From Bryobacterales bacterium (GTDB lineage: Bacteria > Acidobacteriota > Terriglobia > Bryobacterales > Bryobacteraceae), in contig PMUP01000088.1 in assembly GCA_003166865.1 (NCBI GenBank), positions 75,983 to 139,982 of the forward strand: a stretch of DNA of 64,000 bases, written 5' to 3'. A program made the translations under genes and the position numbers. The notes under the pieces are model-generated. The model did not search any database. It had not been told where the DNA came from and saw only the letters and a list, made by a program, of their open reading frames with translations. The stretch's first letter is position 1; each line of letters opens with the position of its first letter. This document shows positions 54,626 to 62,588 of this stretch, in pieces.

Positions 54626-56688
54626 GGCGCGCACTTAAGAAATTCATATTCAAGTTGCTCGGCAAAGACCCGGAAGCGATTGTGGTTACGTTCGCCACCG
54701 GCGATCCCGAATTGGCCGAGCGCATGTTCGCCGAGATCCAGGCTCTCGAACCGGGCCGCCGTCACTTCCTGGTGAAGCCTGGCGAGTTCCAGACCGATTC
54801 GGCGATTCGCATTTATCGGCAACTCCGCAAGCGTTTTCTCAAATATCGAATTGGGCTTGCGCCGGTGCTGCTGGGACGCGATAGTCGATATCGCGCGCTA
54901 CGGCTCGCCGCCTTCCTCTGTGCCCCAACCAAGATCCTGGCTTACAACCAGCGTTTCGAGCGTCACCATCTTAGACTCAGCTCAGTGATTGCATCCCTGC
55001 TGTTTGTAAACGGCGTGCCGTTCGATCGAATCTTTCTGCGTCCGAAGTGGCTCGTGCCATGGAAAAAGGATCGCTCGGTTTATCCGTCCAAGGTTCAGGA
55101 GATCGCCGGCCGTCCGATGTGGCCGCGCCGTCGCCGTATCGCGGTGGTGAGCCCCTATTTTCCGTTCCCGCTGGCGCACGGAGGCGCAGTGCGGATTTTC
55201 AATTTGTTGCGCGAGATGGGCGGTGAGTTCGACATTTTTCTATTCGTATTTAGCGATGGCGAAACTGCGGCGGACCTGCGGCCCGTGCTGGATCTTTGTG
55301 CGCGCGTCGTTCTCGTCGGTAAGCCCCGCTATCGCGAGCCGCGCTGGTCCACACTCTCGCCGCCGGAGGTGCATGAATTCCGTTCGCCCGCGATGTTACG
55401 CTCGCTCGCCCGCATTCGAGCCGAATACAAAATCGAAGCCGTGCAAATGGAATACGCCATGCTCGCCCCGTATGCGGGAGACGTGCTGGTGGAGCACGAC
55501 GTCACGTTCGCGTTGTACCGGCAGATCCGTGACCGCTCGCCCGGCATCGCCCAGCGCTGGGACTATTGGCGCTGGCTGTGGCTCGAGAAAACCTGGATCC
55601 GACGCTATCGCAAAGTGGTGGTCATGTCCGAGCAGGATCGCGCGCTGCTCGCCCGGCCGAACGTCGCCGTCATCCCCAACGGCGTGGATCTCGATCGATT
55701 CATTCCCCAGATCGAGCGCCCGGGGCAACGACTGCTTTTCATCGGGTCGTTTCGGCATTTTCCAAATATAGTTGCGTATCGATTCTTTGTCGATCAGATC
55801 TGGCCGATCCTGCGCGAGAAATCCGCCGGAATCACGCTGACAGTGATTGCCGGCCCGGAACCTCTGCTCTACTGGCGCGCGCACACCGGGCTTGCTTCGA
55901 TTCCACGGGACGACCGCATCCGCTTGCTCGAATTCGTCTCCGACGTCCGGCCGTTATATGTGGAAACGAATCTCGCAATTGTCCCCACACTCGAATCGGC
56001 CGGCACCAATCTTAAGGTGCTGGAAGCGATGGCGATGGATCGCGCCGTGGTCTCGACATCTTCGGGTTGCGCGGGGCTGGGCCTGGAGCATGGCGGGAAT
56101 GTGTGGATCGCTGACCAGCCTGGGGATTTTGCCTCGGCCATTAAGACTTTGCTCGAGGACGGCGATCTCCGCCAGCGCATTGCTGATGGCGGCCGCGTCC
56201 ACGCCGAGCGAAAGTTCGGCTGGCGCCAAATCGGTGCCCGGCAACGCGCGCTGCTTCGGGAAATGATGCCGCAGCGCGTCCACATCCGTCCCGCCACCGA
56301 AAACGATGTGCCTGAAATTACCGCGATCCAGCAGACCGCCCCCGAGTCGACGCAATGGCTGTCGCGAGACTATTTGACGTTCGATTGCCAGGTGGCGCTG
56401 CTCGACCGCCGGATCGCCGGATTCCTGGTTTCCCGTTCCGTGGCTGATAAGGAACGCGAGATCCTCAACATCGCCGTTCACCCCGATTTCCGCCGCCTTC
56501 ACATTGCGACGGAACTGCTGCGAGCCGAACTTTCGCGCCATCCCGGAGTCCATTTCCTGGAGGTTCGGGAGTCCAATGCCGCCGCTCAGCGCCTGTACGA
56601 AGGCTTGGGTTTCCAGGCAGTCGGCGAACGGCCAGCGTACTATGAAAATCCCACCGAAACGGGGATTGTCATGAGGATTCTTTCATGA
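54622..56688 (+). CDS. glycosyltransferase (GT4-like) fused to GNAT acetyltransferase
   Basis: 688 aa, with TTG start at 54622 overlapping the TPR stop by 4 bp and no closer ATG. Residues 1-160 are of unclear fold (IVVTFATGDPELAERMF). A GT-B glycosyltransferase follows: RIAVVSPYFPFPLAHGGAVR (donor/acceptor Gly loop), VIPNGVDLDRF, RLLFIGSFRHFPN and TNLKVLEAMAMDRAVVST. From about residue 553 there is a GNAT domain (VHIRPATENDVPEITAIQ; acetyl-CoA loop NIAVHPDFRRLHIATELL, RRxxxA variant) resembling RimI. A single protein may both transfer a sugar and acetylate a product. The fusion is unusual. Confidence 0.88.
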   Translation: MRRALKKFIFKLLGKDPEAIVVTFATGDPELAERMFAEIQALEPGRRHFLVKPGEFQTDSAIRIYRQLRKRFLKYRIGLAPVLLGRDSRYRALRLAAFLCAPTKILAYNQRFERHHLRLSSVIASLLFVNGVPFDRIFLRPKWLVPWKKDRSVYPSKVQEIAGRPMWPRRRRIAVVSPYFPFPLAHGGAVRIFNLLREMGGEFDIFLFVFSDGETAADLRPVLDLCARVVLVGKPRYREPRWSTLSPPEVHEFRSPAMLRSLARIRAEYKIEAVQMEYAMLAPYAGDVLVEHDVTFALYRQIRDRSPGIAQRWDYWRWLWLEKTWIRRYRKVVVMSEQDRALLARPNVAVIPNGVDLDRFIPQIERPGQRLLFIGSFRHFPNIVAYRFFVDQIWPILREKSAGITLTVIAGPEPLLYWRAHTGLASIPRDDRIRLLEFVSDVRPLYVETNLAIVPTLESAGTNLKVLEAMAMDRAVVSTSSGCAGLGLEHGGNVWIADQPGDFASAIKTLLEDGDLRQRIADGGRVHAERKFGWRQIGARQRALLREMMPQRVHIRPATENDVPEITAIQQTAPESTQWLSRDYLTFDCQVALLDRRIAGFLVSRSVADKEREILNIAVHPDFRRLHIATELLRAELSRHPGVHFLEVRESNAAAQRLYEGLGFQAVGERPAYYENPTETGIVMRILS

Positions 56689-56815
56689 TACTGTCACATA
56701 TGCGGAGGCCATCGGTGACCCCCGCGCGATGAATGCGACAACTCATTCACTACCCACCGAGCAAATCAATCCTACCGACTCGGCGTGGCAACCTCACAAA
56801 GGAGACAGAACCCTG

Positions 56816-57049
56816 ATGGAGAACACGCAAGAAGAATTGAAGACGCACTTGATGCAGGCCGACGCGGAGTTCCGCCGTTTGGCGGAGCAGCATGCCAGTT
56901 ATCACCAGCAACTGGAGGCGCTCGAAGCCAAATCCCATCTCACCACCGCGGAAGAGGTGGAGGAACACCGGCTGAAGAAGGTTAAGCTTCAGTTGAAAGA
57001 TCAGATGAACGCGATTATCAGCCGTTACCGTGCGCAGCACGTAGCCTGA
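56816..57049 (+). CDS. DUF465 family small protein (YdcH-like)
   Basis: 77 aa. The start at 56816 is preferred over 56729 because an AAGGAG Shine-Dalgarno (56799-56804) precedes it and the family is about 70-80 aa. It is helical and charged: EELKTHLMQADAEFRRLAEQH and HRLKKVKLQLKDQMNAIISRY, the DUF465 pattern of two long helices. It is cytoplasmic with unknown role. It ends just before a strong terminator. Confidence 0.88.
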   Translation: MENTQEELKTHLMQADAEFRRLAEQHASYHQQLEALEAKSHLTTAEEVEEHRLKKVKLQLKDQMNAIISRYRAQHVA

Positions 57050-57073
57050 CATCAAGTGCGTGACTAGTTTGGG

Positions 57074-57104
57074 ACCCGATCCGGAGCCTCCGGGTCGGGT
57101 TTTT
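57074..57104 (+). terminator. rho-independent terminator after the DUF465 gene
   Basis: ACCCGATCCGG pairs with CCGGGTCGGGT (one internal G-U) around the 5-nt loop AGCCT, directly followed by TTTT. It is the clearest intrinsic terminator in the window. Confidence 0.93.
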
Positions 57105-57139
57105 CAATTTTGGGCAAGGTCCGCTGTTAGTATTGAACT

Positions 57140-57376
57140 ATGACCGACTGGCGCCAGTATTTGAGCAGCGATTCCAATGTCTGTTCGGGCCAACTGTGCG
57201 CCAAGGGAACCCGCGTGCTGGTAACCAACATCCTGGATAGCTTGGCCGAAGGGGCCACACAAACGGAAATCCTGCGCAGCTATCCCACTTTGAAACCTGA
57301 GCACGTCCAAGCAGCTTTGGCGTATGCGGCTGAGCTTGCGCACGAAGAGTCCCTTCTACCATTGCGCGTGGAATGA
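57140..57376 (+). CDS. DUF433 domain antitoxin-like protein
   Basis: 78 aa. DUF433-type: the front half (SDSNVCSGQLCAKGTRVLVTNILDSLAEGATQTEI) matches the family's 'GKPxIxGTRI-x-V' element, followed by a helix-turn-helix-like EILRSYPTLKPEHVQAALAY. It overlaps the DUF5615 gene by 4 bp (ATGA). DUF433/DUF5615 pairs are presumed antitoxin/toxin modules. Confidence 0.9.
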   Translation: MTDWRQYLSSDSNVCSGQLCAKGTRVLVTNILDSLAEGATQTEILRSYPTLKPEHVQAALAYAAELAHEESLLPLRVE

Positions 57377-57723
57377 AGTTCAAGTTGGACGAGAATCTTC
57401 CGCTTGAAATCGCGGATGCATTCCGAGACTCAGGCCACGAGATCGATTCCGTGCAGAGTGAGGGATTAGGCGGTGCCAGCGATCTGACAATCCTGGATCG
57501 GGTTCAAACGGAAAATCGTATCCTTCTAACCTTGGACAAAGGCATCGCTGATATCCGTCTCTTCCCGCCGGCGCAGTATCCTGGGATCGTTCTGTTCCGT
57601 CCCGCTACGTCTGGTCGCGGAGAAGTCCTCCGATTCGTTCAAGAAACCCTTCCTGATATCTTGTCGATCAACTTGCAGGGACGTCTGGCGATCGTTTCGC
57701 CAAGAGGCATCCGAGTCCGATAA
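57373..57723 (+). CDS. DUF5615 PIN-like protein (putative toxin)
   Basis: 116 aa. FKLDENLPLEIADAFRDSGHEI holds the first Asp/Asn of the PIN-like site, and LLTLDKGIADI a later Asp. These are the acidic positions expected in the DUF5615 family, related to Mut7-C and VapC. It is translationally coupled to the DUF433 gene, and the pair probably forms a toxin-antitoxin unit. Activity is not shown. Confidence 0.87.
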   Translation: MKFKLDENLPLEIADAFRDSGHEIDSVQSEGLGGASDLTILDRVQTENRILLTLDKGIADIRLFPPAQYPGIVLFRPATSGRGEVLRFVQETLPDILSINLQGRLAIVSPRGIRVR

Positions 57724-57751
57724 ACGGGGCGAGAACGGCCGGGATAGCCTA

Positions 57752-58912
57752 TTATTTCGCTAGAAACTTGCGGATCCGCTCCACCGCGTCCATCAGCTTC
57801 TCCATCGAATTCGCGATGCTGAACCGTAAATAGCCGTCGCCGTACGCGCCAAATGCAGTGCCACTGAGACAAGCGACGCCGGCTTTCTGCAGCAGAGCGT
57901 CCGCCAGTTCTTTCGATTTCCGCCCGGTGCCCTCAACGTTCGGGAAAGCGTAAAACGCCCCGCCTGGGATGGCGCAGCGGAATCCCGGCAGTGTGTTCAA
58001 GGCCGCGCAGAAGGCGTCGCGCCGGTGGCGAAACTCTTCCACCATTTTCTTGACGTCGTCCTGCGGCCCGTTCAACGCGGCGATCCCAGCGCGCTGCGTG
58101 AAACTAGCCGTGCACGAATTGGAATTCACCATCAGCTTGTTCACCGGGTCCACGAGCCACGCCGGCATCACGCCGTAACCCATGCGCCAGCCCGTCATCG
58201 CATAGGTCTTCGAAAATCCATCCAGAATGATCGTCTTCTCCAGCATGCCCGGCAGTGTGCTGATCGACAACGGCTCTTCGTCAAAATAAATGCGCGTGTA
58301 GATTTCGTCCGAGAGAATTATCAGATCGCGATCGCCCACCAGGTCCGCGATGGCCCGCACATCGGCCGCGGGAATCACACCGCCGGTCGGATTGTGCGGC
58401 GAATTCAGGATCAGCATCTTGGTCTTGGGCGAGAGGCTGTCGGCGAGCACGTTCAGATCGAACGAAAACCCGCGATCCTCCACCAGCGGAATCGGTACTG
58501 GCTTCGCGCCCAGAAAGTTGATCATCGATTCATAAATCGGGAAGCCCGGGTTTGGATAGATCACTTCATCGCCGGGTTCGAGCAGCGCCATCAGCGGAAA
58601 GAAAATGATCGGTTTGCCGCCCGGCACAACGCACACCTGCTCCGCGCCCACCCGAATTCCGCGCGTGCGGCAAATGTACGATGCGATCGCCTCGCGCAAC
58701 TCCGGCAGACCTTGCGTCGGACCATAATGCGTCCAGCCCTGATCCAGCGCCTGCTTGCCCGCCTCCACAATGTGGCGCGGCGTGTCGAAATCAGGCTCGC
58801 CGATTTCCAGGTGTATGATGTCTCGCCCTTGGGCTTCCAGCGCGCGAGCGCGCACCAACACTTCGAAGGCAGTTTCAGTGCCTATGCGGTTCATCCGCTC
58901 AGCTAGTTTCAT
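57752..58912 (-). CDS. PLP-dependent class I/II aminotransferase
   Basis: 386-aa fold-type I aminotransferase (AspC/AlaT-like). Cofactor and substrate motifs: LNSPHNPTGG, LSDEIYTRIYF and the Schiff-base Lys in DGFSKTYAMTGWRMGYG, with the closing Arg in GYLRFSIAN. The substrate is unresolved (Asp, Ala or aromatic/branched). The start overlaps the DUF35 stop by 4 bp, so it is coupled to the thiolase operon, hinting at an amino- or keto-acid degradation context. Confidence 0.93.
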   Translation of the reverse strand: MKLAERMNRIGTETAFEVLVRARALEAQGRDIIHLEIGEPDFDTPRHIVEAGKQALDQGWTHYGPTQGLPELREAIASYICRTRGIRVGAEQVCVVPGGKPIIFFPLMALLEPGDEVIYPNPGFPIYESMINFLGAKPVPIPLVEDRGFSFDLNVLADSLSPKTKMLILNSPHNPTGGVIPAADVRAIADLVGDRDLIILSDEIYTRIYFDEEPLSISTLPGMLEKTIILDGFSKTYAMTGWRMGYGVMPAWLVDPVNKLMVNSNSCTASFTQRAGIAALNGPQDDVKKMVEEFRHRRDAFCAALNTLPGFRCAIPGGAFYAFPNVEGTGRKSKELADALLQKAGVACLSGTAFGAYGDGYLRFSIANSMEKLMDAVERIRKFLAK

Positions 58913-59142
58913 GATTGTTTTCGAAAGATTGTTTTGGAAAAGTAAGGAACATTGTTCTTGAACTCGGCGAACTCCACGCGATCGCCGATCTGTGCACGCT
59001 CACCCTCAACGCGGCCTGTCACGCGGCGCCCCGCGGAGAGTTCGATAATCGCCAGTTGATACGGCACGTCGTTAACGTACGCTTCAGGCGGTGAGTAGAC
59101 CACCGTTTCAGTATAAATCGTTCCCGCGCCTAAGTCGTTCAT
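58909..59142 (-). CDS. DUF35 OB-fold protein lacking the zinc ribbon
   Basis: 77 aa from the ATG overlapping the thiolase stop by 4 bp; upstream in-frame residues only read the thiolase. It carries the OB-fold part of DUF35 proteins (GTIYTETVVYSPPEAYVNDVPYQLAIIEL, then GRRVTGRVEG). The rubredoxin-like zinc ribbon (CxxC-CxxC) usually in front is absent. Such proteins bind SCP2-type thiolases and bring acyl-CoA substrates. The pairing with a thiolase gene supports this role. Confidence 0.85.
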   Translation of the reverse strand: MNDLGAGTIYTETVVYSPPEAYVNDVPYQLAIIELSAGRRVTGRVEGERAQIGDRVEFAEFKNNVPYFSKTIFRKQS

Positions 59143-60299
59143 GCCGCCCCCAGGATCGTGATTACGCTGGTGGCTCCCGATCCGCCTAAATTCTGCGCCA
59201 GACCGAGCGAGTTTCGCTTCACCTGCCGCTCGCCTGCCTGTCCGCGAATCTGCTCCACGACATCGCAAATTTGCCCGGTGCCAGTGGCACCCACTGGATG
59301 CCCTTTGGATTTCAAACCGCCGCTCGCGTTCACCGGCCGCTCACCATGGATGCACGTGCCGCCGGCCAAACTATAAGGACCACCTTGGCCCTTCGGCACA
59401 AAGCCCAGGTCTTCGATAGCGATGATCTCAGCGATGGTGAAGCAGTCGTGCACTTCGGCGAATTGGATGTCTTTCGCCTCTACGCCGGCCATTTTGTACG
59501 CTTTCGCGGCCGATGTCTTCACCGCGCTGAACGTCGTGATGTCGTCCTTCTCGTCGAGCGCGACGTGGTCCGAAGTCTGCGCGATGCCCAGGACGCGCAC
59601 CGGTTTGTCGGTGAACTCGGAGGCCCGTTCCAGCGGCATGATCAACACCGCGGCTGCTCCATCGCTGATGAGCGAACAATCGTACACCGTGAGCGGCTCT
59701 GCGATCATCTTCCCAGCCAGCGCTTGCTCCATGGTGATGACTTTGCGCATGTGCGCCAGCGGATTCTTTGCGCCGTTCTGATGGTTTTTGACGGCAACCG
59801 CTGCCAGCTGCTCGCGCGTGGTGCCGTACTGATACATATGACGGCGCGCGATCATCGCGAACAACGCCGGGAATGTCGCTCCCGCGCGCACTTCGCCGCA
59901 ACCGTCGCCCGCCCCGGCGAGAATTTCGGTCACCTTCGGCGTCGGCTGCGAGGTCATCTTTTCGACACCCACCACCAAGACGATGTCATACAACCCCGCC
60001 CCAACCGCGGACACCGCGTGAAAGAAGGCCGATCCGCTGGATGCGCAGGCGGCTTCAAAACGCGTTGCCGGGACGCCCGTGATTCCCATGGCCGTGGCCA
60101 CATACGGCGCCAGGTGATTCTGTCCGGTAAACGAAGGCCCGGCAAAATTTCCGAGATAAAACGCCTCCACTTGCGATGCGCTTGCGTGCCCGTTCTCTAA
60201 CGCTTTCTGGCCGGCCTCTACCGCGAGCGAACGGAGATCGTGATCCGGGAACGCGCCAAACGCGGTTTTCCCGATGCCGGCGACGGCTACTGGTCTCAT
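59139..60299 (-). CDS. thiolase family protein (SCP2-type acetyl-CoA acetyltransferase)
   Basis: 386 aa. Active-site Cys in EAACASSGSAFFHA (about 89), His in AEVHDCFTIAEI and C-terminal KGHPVGATGTGQ (His in GHPxGATG). The layout fits the archaeal/bacterial SCP2-like thiolases that work with DUF35 partners, and such a gene follows with a 4-bp overlap. It probably catalyses reversible acyl-CoA condensation or cleavage. It is first in an operon of thiolase, DUF35 and aminotransferase. Confidence 0.94.
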   Translation of the reverse strand: MRPVAVAGIGKTAFGAFPDHDLRSLAVEAGQKALENGHASASQVEAFYLGNFAGPSFTGQNHLAPYVATAMGITGVPATRFEAACASSGSAFFHAVSAVGAGLYDIVLVVGVEKMTSQPTPKVTEILAGAGDGCGEVRAGATFPALFAMIARRHMYQYGTTREQLAAVAVKNHQNGAKNPLAHMRKVITMEQALAGKMIAEPLTVYDCSLISDGAAAVLIMPLERASEFTDKPVRVLGIAQTSDHVALDEKDDITTFSAVKTSAAKAYKMAGVEAKDIQFAEVHDCFTIAEIIAIEDLGFVPKGQGGPYSLAGGTCIHGERPVNASGGLKSKGHPVGATGTGQICDVVEQIRGQAGERQVKRNSLGLAQNLGGSGATSVITILGAA

Positions 60300-60353
60300 A
60301 CTTTCAGGATAACTCGGAGCTGCTCTACCGAGCCGCGCCCAAAGGAGGCGGTT

Positions 60354-61046
60354 TCAACGGTTGTTGAATGGAACCACCGTCGGGCCCGGCCTTAAATGGC
60401 CCTGGTCGCGATCCAGATTGTTTTCGTCGCAGGAATATTCCATCAGTCTATCGCCCGGCTTCAGGCGCTCGAGCACGCGATGATTGCTCCACGGCCGCGT
60501 GTACATCTTGGCATCGTCCACCGTCACGTCGTACGCAATGTGATTGGCATCGGTCATCTGGTAACGCTCCGTCACATGTAACACGTCGCTGTGCGGATGC
60601 CCCGCCGTATCCAGCCACGTCCGGTCATTGAACCCGACCGTGTCGATCATCAGCGTGTCCCCGTCCCAACTCCCGATGGACTCGCCCATGAACGTTGGAT
60701 CGATGTGCTTCGAATGTTCACGCACGTCCAGAGGAACCGAGCGGAACGTCGTCATGTACTCGTATAAGAACACGACCGACGACGGCGTCTGCACAACTCG
60801 CATTGGAAACGGTGAGTTATTGATGCGCGGCACGCCCGGAAAAAGGCAGAAACCCGTGGGATCGTAAGCCGTGTTGATTTTGTCGTAGAGTGCCTTGCCC
60901 GCAGCAGTAAAAGGAAGCTCGCCGATGCCCTTGGCCATGTTTGGCGTATACGGAAGATTCCAGGACCCGGACAGATCGGGTTTTCCCTGAGCGAAAGCGA
61001 TCCCGGCCAGCGCGACAACAACCAACGCAATCAAACCTGTCCGCAT
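60354..61046 (-). CDS. secreted protein of unknown function
   Basis: About 230 aa from the Met preceding the signal peptide (MRTGLIALVVVALAGIAFAQG); a start at 61076 is possible but overlaps the ankyrin gene. The mature part begins PDLSGSWNLPYTPN and contains SIGSWDGDTLMIDTVGFNDRTW, a motif common in secreted proteins of acidobacteria and proteobacteria. It is probably beta-rich. It follows the ankyrin gene by 16 bp and is likely in the same operon. Confidence 0.82.
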   Translation of the reverse strand: MRTGLIALVVVALAGIAFAQGKPDLSGSWNLPYTPNMAKGIGELPFTAAGKALYDKINTAYDPTGFCLFPGVPRINNSPFPMRVVQTPSSVVFLYEYMTTFRSVPLDVREHSKHIDPTFMGESIGSWDGDTLMIDTVGFNDRTWLDTAGHPHSDVLHVTERYQMTDANHIAYDVTVDDAKMYTRPWSNHRVLERLKPGDRLMEYSCDENNLDRDQGHLRPGPTVVPFNNR

Positions 61047-61062
61047 TCTCAAAACTACATTA

Positions 61063-62538
61063 CTACTTCTGAGCACTACTAGTGAGCATCAATTTGTGGA
61101 ACAGCGCCACCGTGTCATCGTGTTCCACCCAACCGCCCGGACCAATATGCATGCCCTCGGCCATGTTCACTGGCAGGCGTCCTTCTTTGTTCTTGACGTC
61201 CATCTTTGCGCCGTGATCCACGAGGAACTGAACCACTTCGTTCGCCCCTCGGAACGACGCGCCATGCAGCGCGGTGTAGCCCTCGTCGTTCACCGCATTC
61301 ACATCGCCGCCCCATTCGAGACAAAGCTTCAGTGCTGCGGGAGCATCGGCCTGCGATCCGTGGCTCTGCCCATCGGACCACCCCACGCCCGCCGCCATCA
61401 TCAGCACCGTGGTGTGATCGTTGGTCGCGATGAGCGGATCGGCCCCGTGATCCTTCAACAAGCGCATCACGGTAACATCATCGGATTGCGCCGCGCGCCA
61501 CAACGGCGTCGCTCCAATCGCATTCGCCCACCGTCCGTCGAATGAAGGCTGGCCACGCAGCGGAATTTTCTTTGTCAGCCTCGCATTCGGATTGGCTCCA
61601 TGCTCCAGCAACGCTTTGATCAGATCCAAATCGCTGAGCGTGTCCTTCTCGGGCGGCGCCGGCCGCGTGGACCATTCCAGATTCCGCATGTCGATGGCCG
61701 CGTATAACGGCCCGCGTCCCTTATCGTCGGCGGCGTTCGGATCGGCGCCATGCTCCAGCAGAAACTTTGCGAGCGCAAAGTGGTCATTGAACGTCGCCAC
61801 CAACAATGGGCTGCTGTCATCCGCCGCGTTCTCTTTTACGTCCGCGCCTGCGGCAATCAGGATCCGAGCCGACTCCAGATCGTTCTGCCGCGCGGCATAC
61901 AGCAGCGCCGTCATTCCTCCCGCCGGAAACGGAGCCGAGAAAATGGTTTGGAACATCGACGGCGGAGGCAGCTTGTGTGTTTGCGCATTCACGTTCGCGC
62001 CCCGCTCGATCAGAGTCTTCACGGCTGCCGCATTCTTTTCCGCGACCGCCCACATGAGAGCAGTCTGCCCCTCCGAGTTGGTCTTATTCGGATCGGCGCC
62101 GTGGTCGATCAGCACCTTCATTGCATCCGGCTTGCCGGTGCGCGCCGCCAGCATCAACGCCGTATCACCCATATCGGAGACCACCGCATTGGGATTTTCG
62201 CCGGCTTTCAACAGCTCTTCGATCATGGCTGCGCTGCCGTTCGTAGAAGCCAACGACAACGGCGTGGCGCCAAAACGGTTCGCAAGCTTCACGTTTGCGC
62301 CCGCGCGAATCAGCTCCTCGGCCATTGCCACGTCATCCCAACGAGCGGCCCAATGCAGAGCCGTCGTGCCGTCTGGTTGCGCGACGTTCGCGTCTGCATG
62401 CAGCTTGAGCAGGGACCGCACCGCTGGCGCATCCTGGTTCATGGCGGCGTCGGCCAGCCGAGTGTCGCTGGTGTTGGCCCCAAACCCAGCAGCCGCCAGT
62501 GCCGCAGCCATCCAAATTCCCTTCAGACGCATGGACAT
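61063..62538 (-). CDS. secreted ankyrin-repeat protein
   Basis: About 491 aa from 62538 (another Met at 62532). A start at 62580 would cross an inverted repeat and is less likely. A signal sequence (IWMAAALAAAGFGANT) precedes roughly nine to ten ankyrin repeats, each with DGTTALHWAAR-like and LLEHGADPNA-like segments. There is a non-repeat insertion around residues 260-340. It is presumed to mediate protein binding in the periplasm or outside. It lies divergently from the DUF1592 gene. Confidence 0.92.
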   Translation of the reverse strand: MSMRLKGIWMAAALAAAGFGANTSDTRLADAAMNQDAPAVRSLLKLHADANVAQPDGTTALHWAARWDDVAMAEELIRAGANVKLANRFGATPLSLASTNGSAAMIEELLKAGENPNAVVSDMGDTALMLAARTGKPDAMKVLIDHGADPNKTNSEGQTALMWAVAEKNAAAVKTLIERGANVNAQTHKLPPPSMFQTIFSAPFPAGGMTALLYAARQNDLESARILIAAGADVKENAADDSSPLLVATFNDHFALAKFLLEHGADPNAADDKGRGPLYAAIDMRNLEWSTRPAPPEKDTLSDLDLIKALLEHGANPNARLTKKIPLRGQPSFDGRWANAIGATPLWRAAQSDDVTVMRLLKDHGADPLIATNDHTTVLMMAAGVGWSDGQSHGSQADAPAALKLCLEWGGDVNAVNDEGYTALHGASFRGANEVVQFLVDHGAKMDVKNKEGRLPVNMAEGMHIGPGGWVEHDDTVALFHKLMLTSSAQK

Positions 62539-62548
62539 ATAATCTATC

Positions 62549-62578
62549 GTATTGCAGTTGCTTGCCCCTTGGCAATAC
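62549..62578. promoter_or_regulatory. inverted repeat GTATTGC-N16-GCAATAC (candidate operator)
   Basis: Perfect 7-bp arms (62549-62555 and 62572-62578) lie in the 50-bp gap between the divergent ankyrin gene and the DUF1592 gene. This is a likely place for a dimeric regulator to control both. Confidence 0.5.
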
Positions 62579-62588
62579 AATTGAAGGT

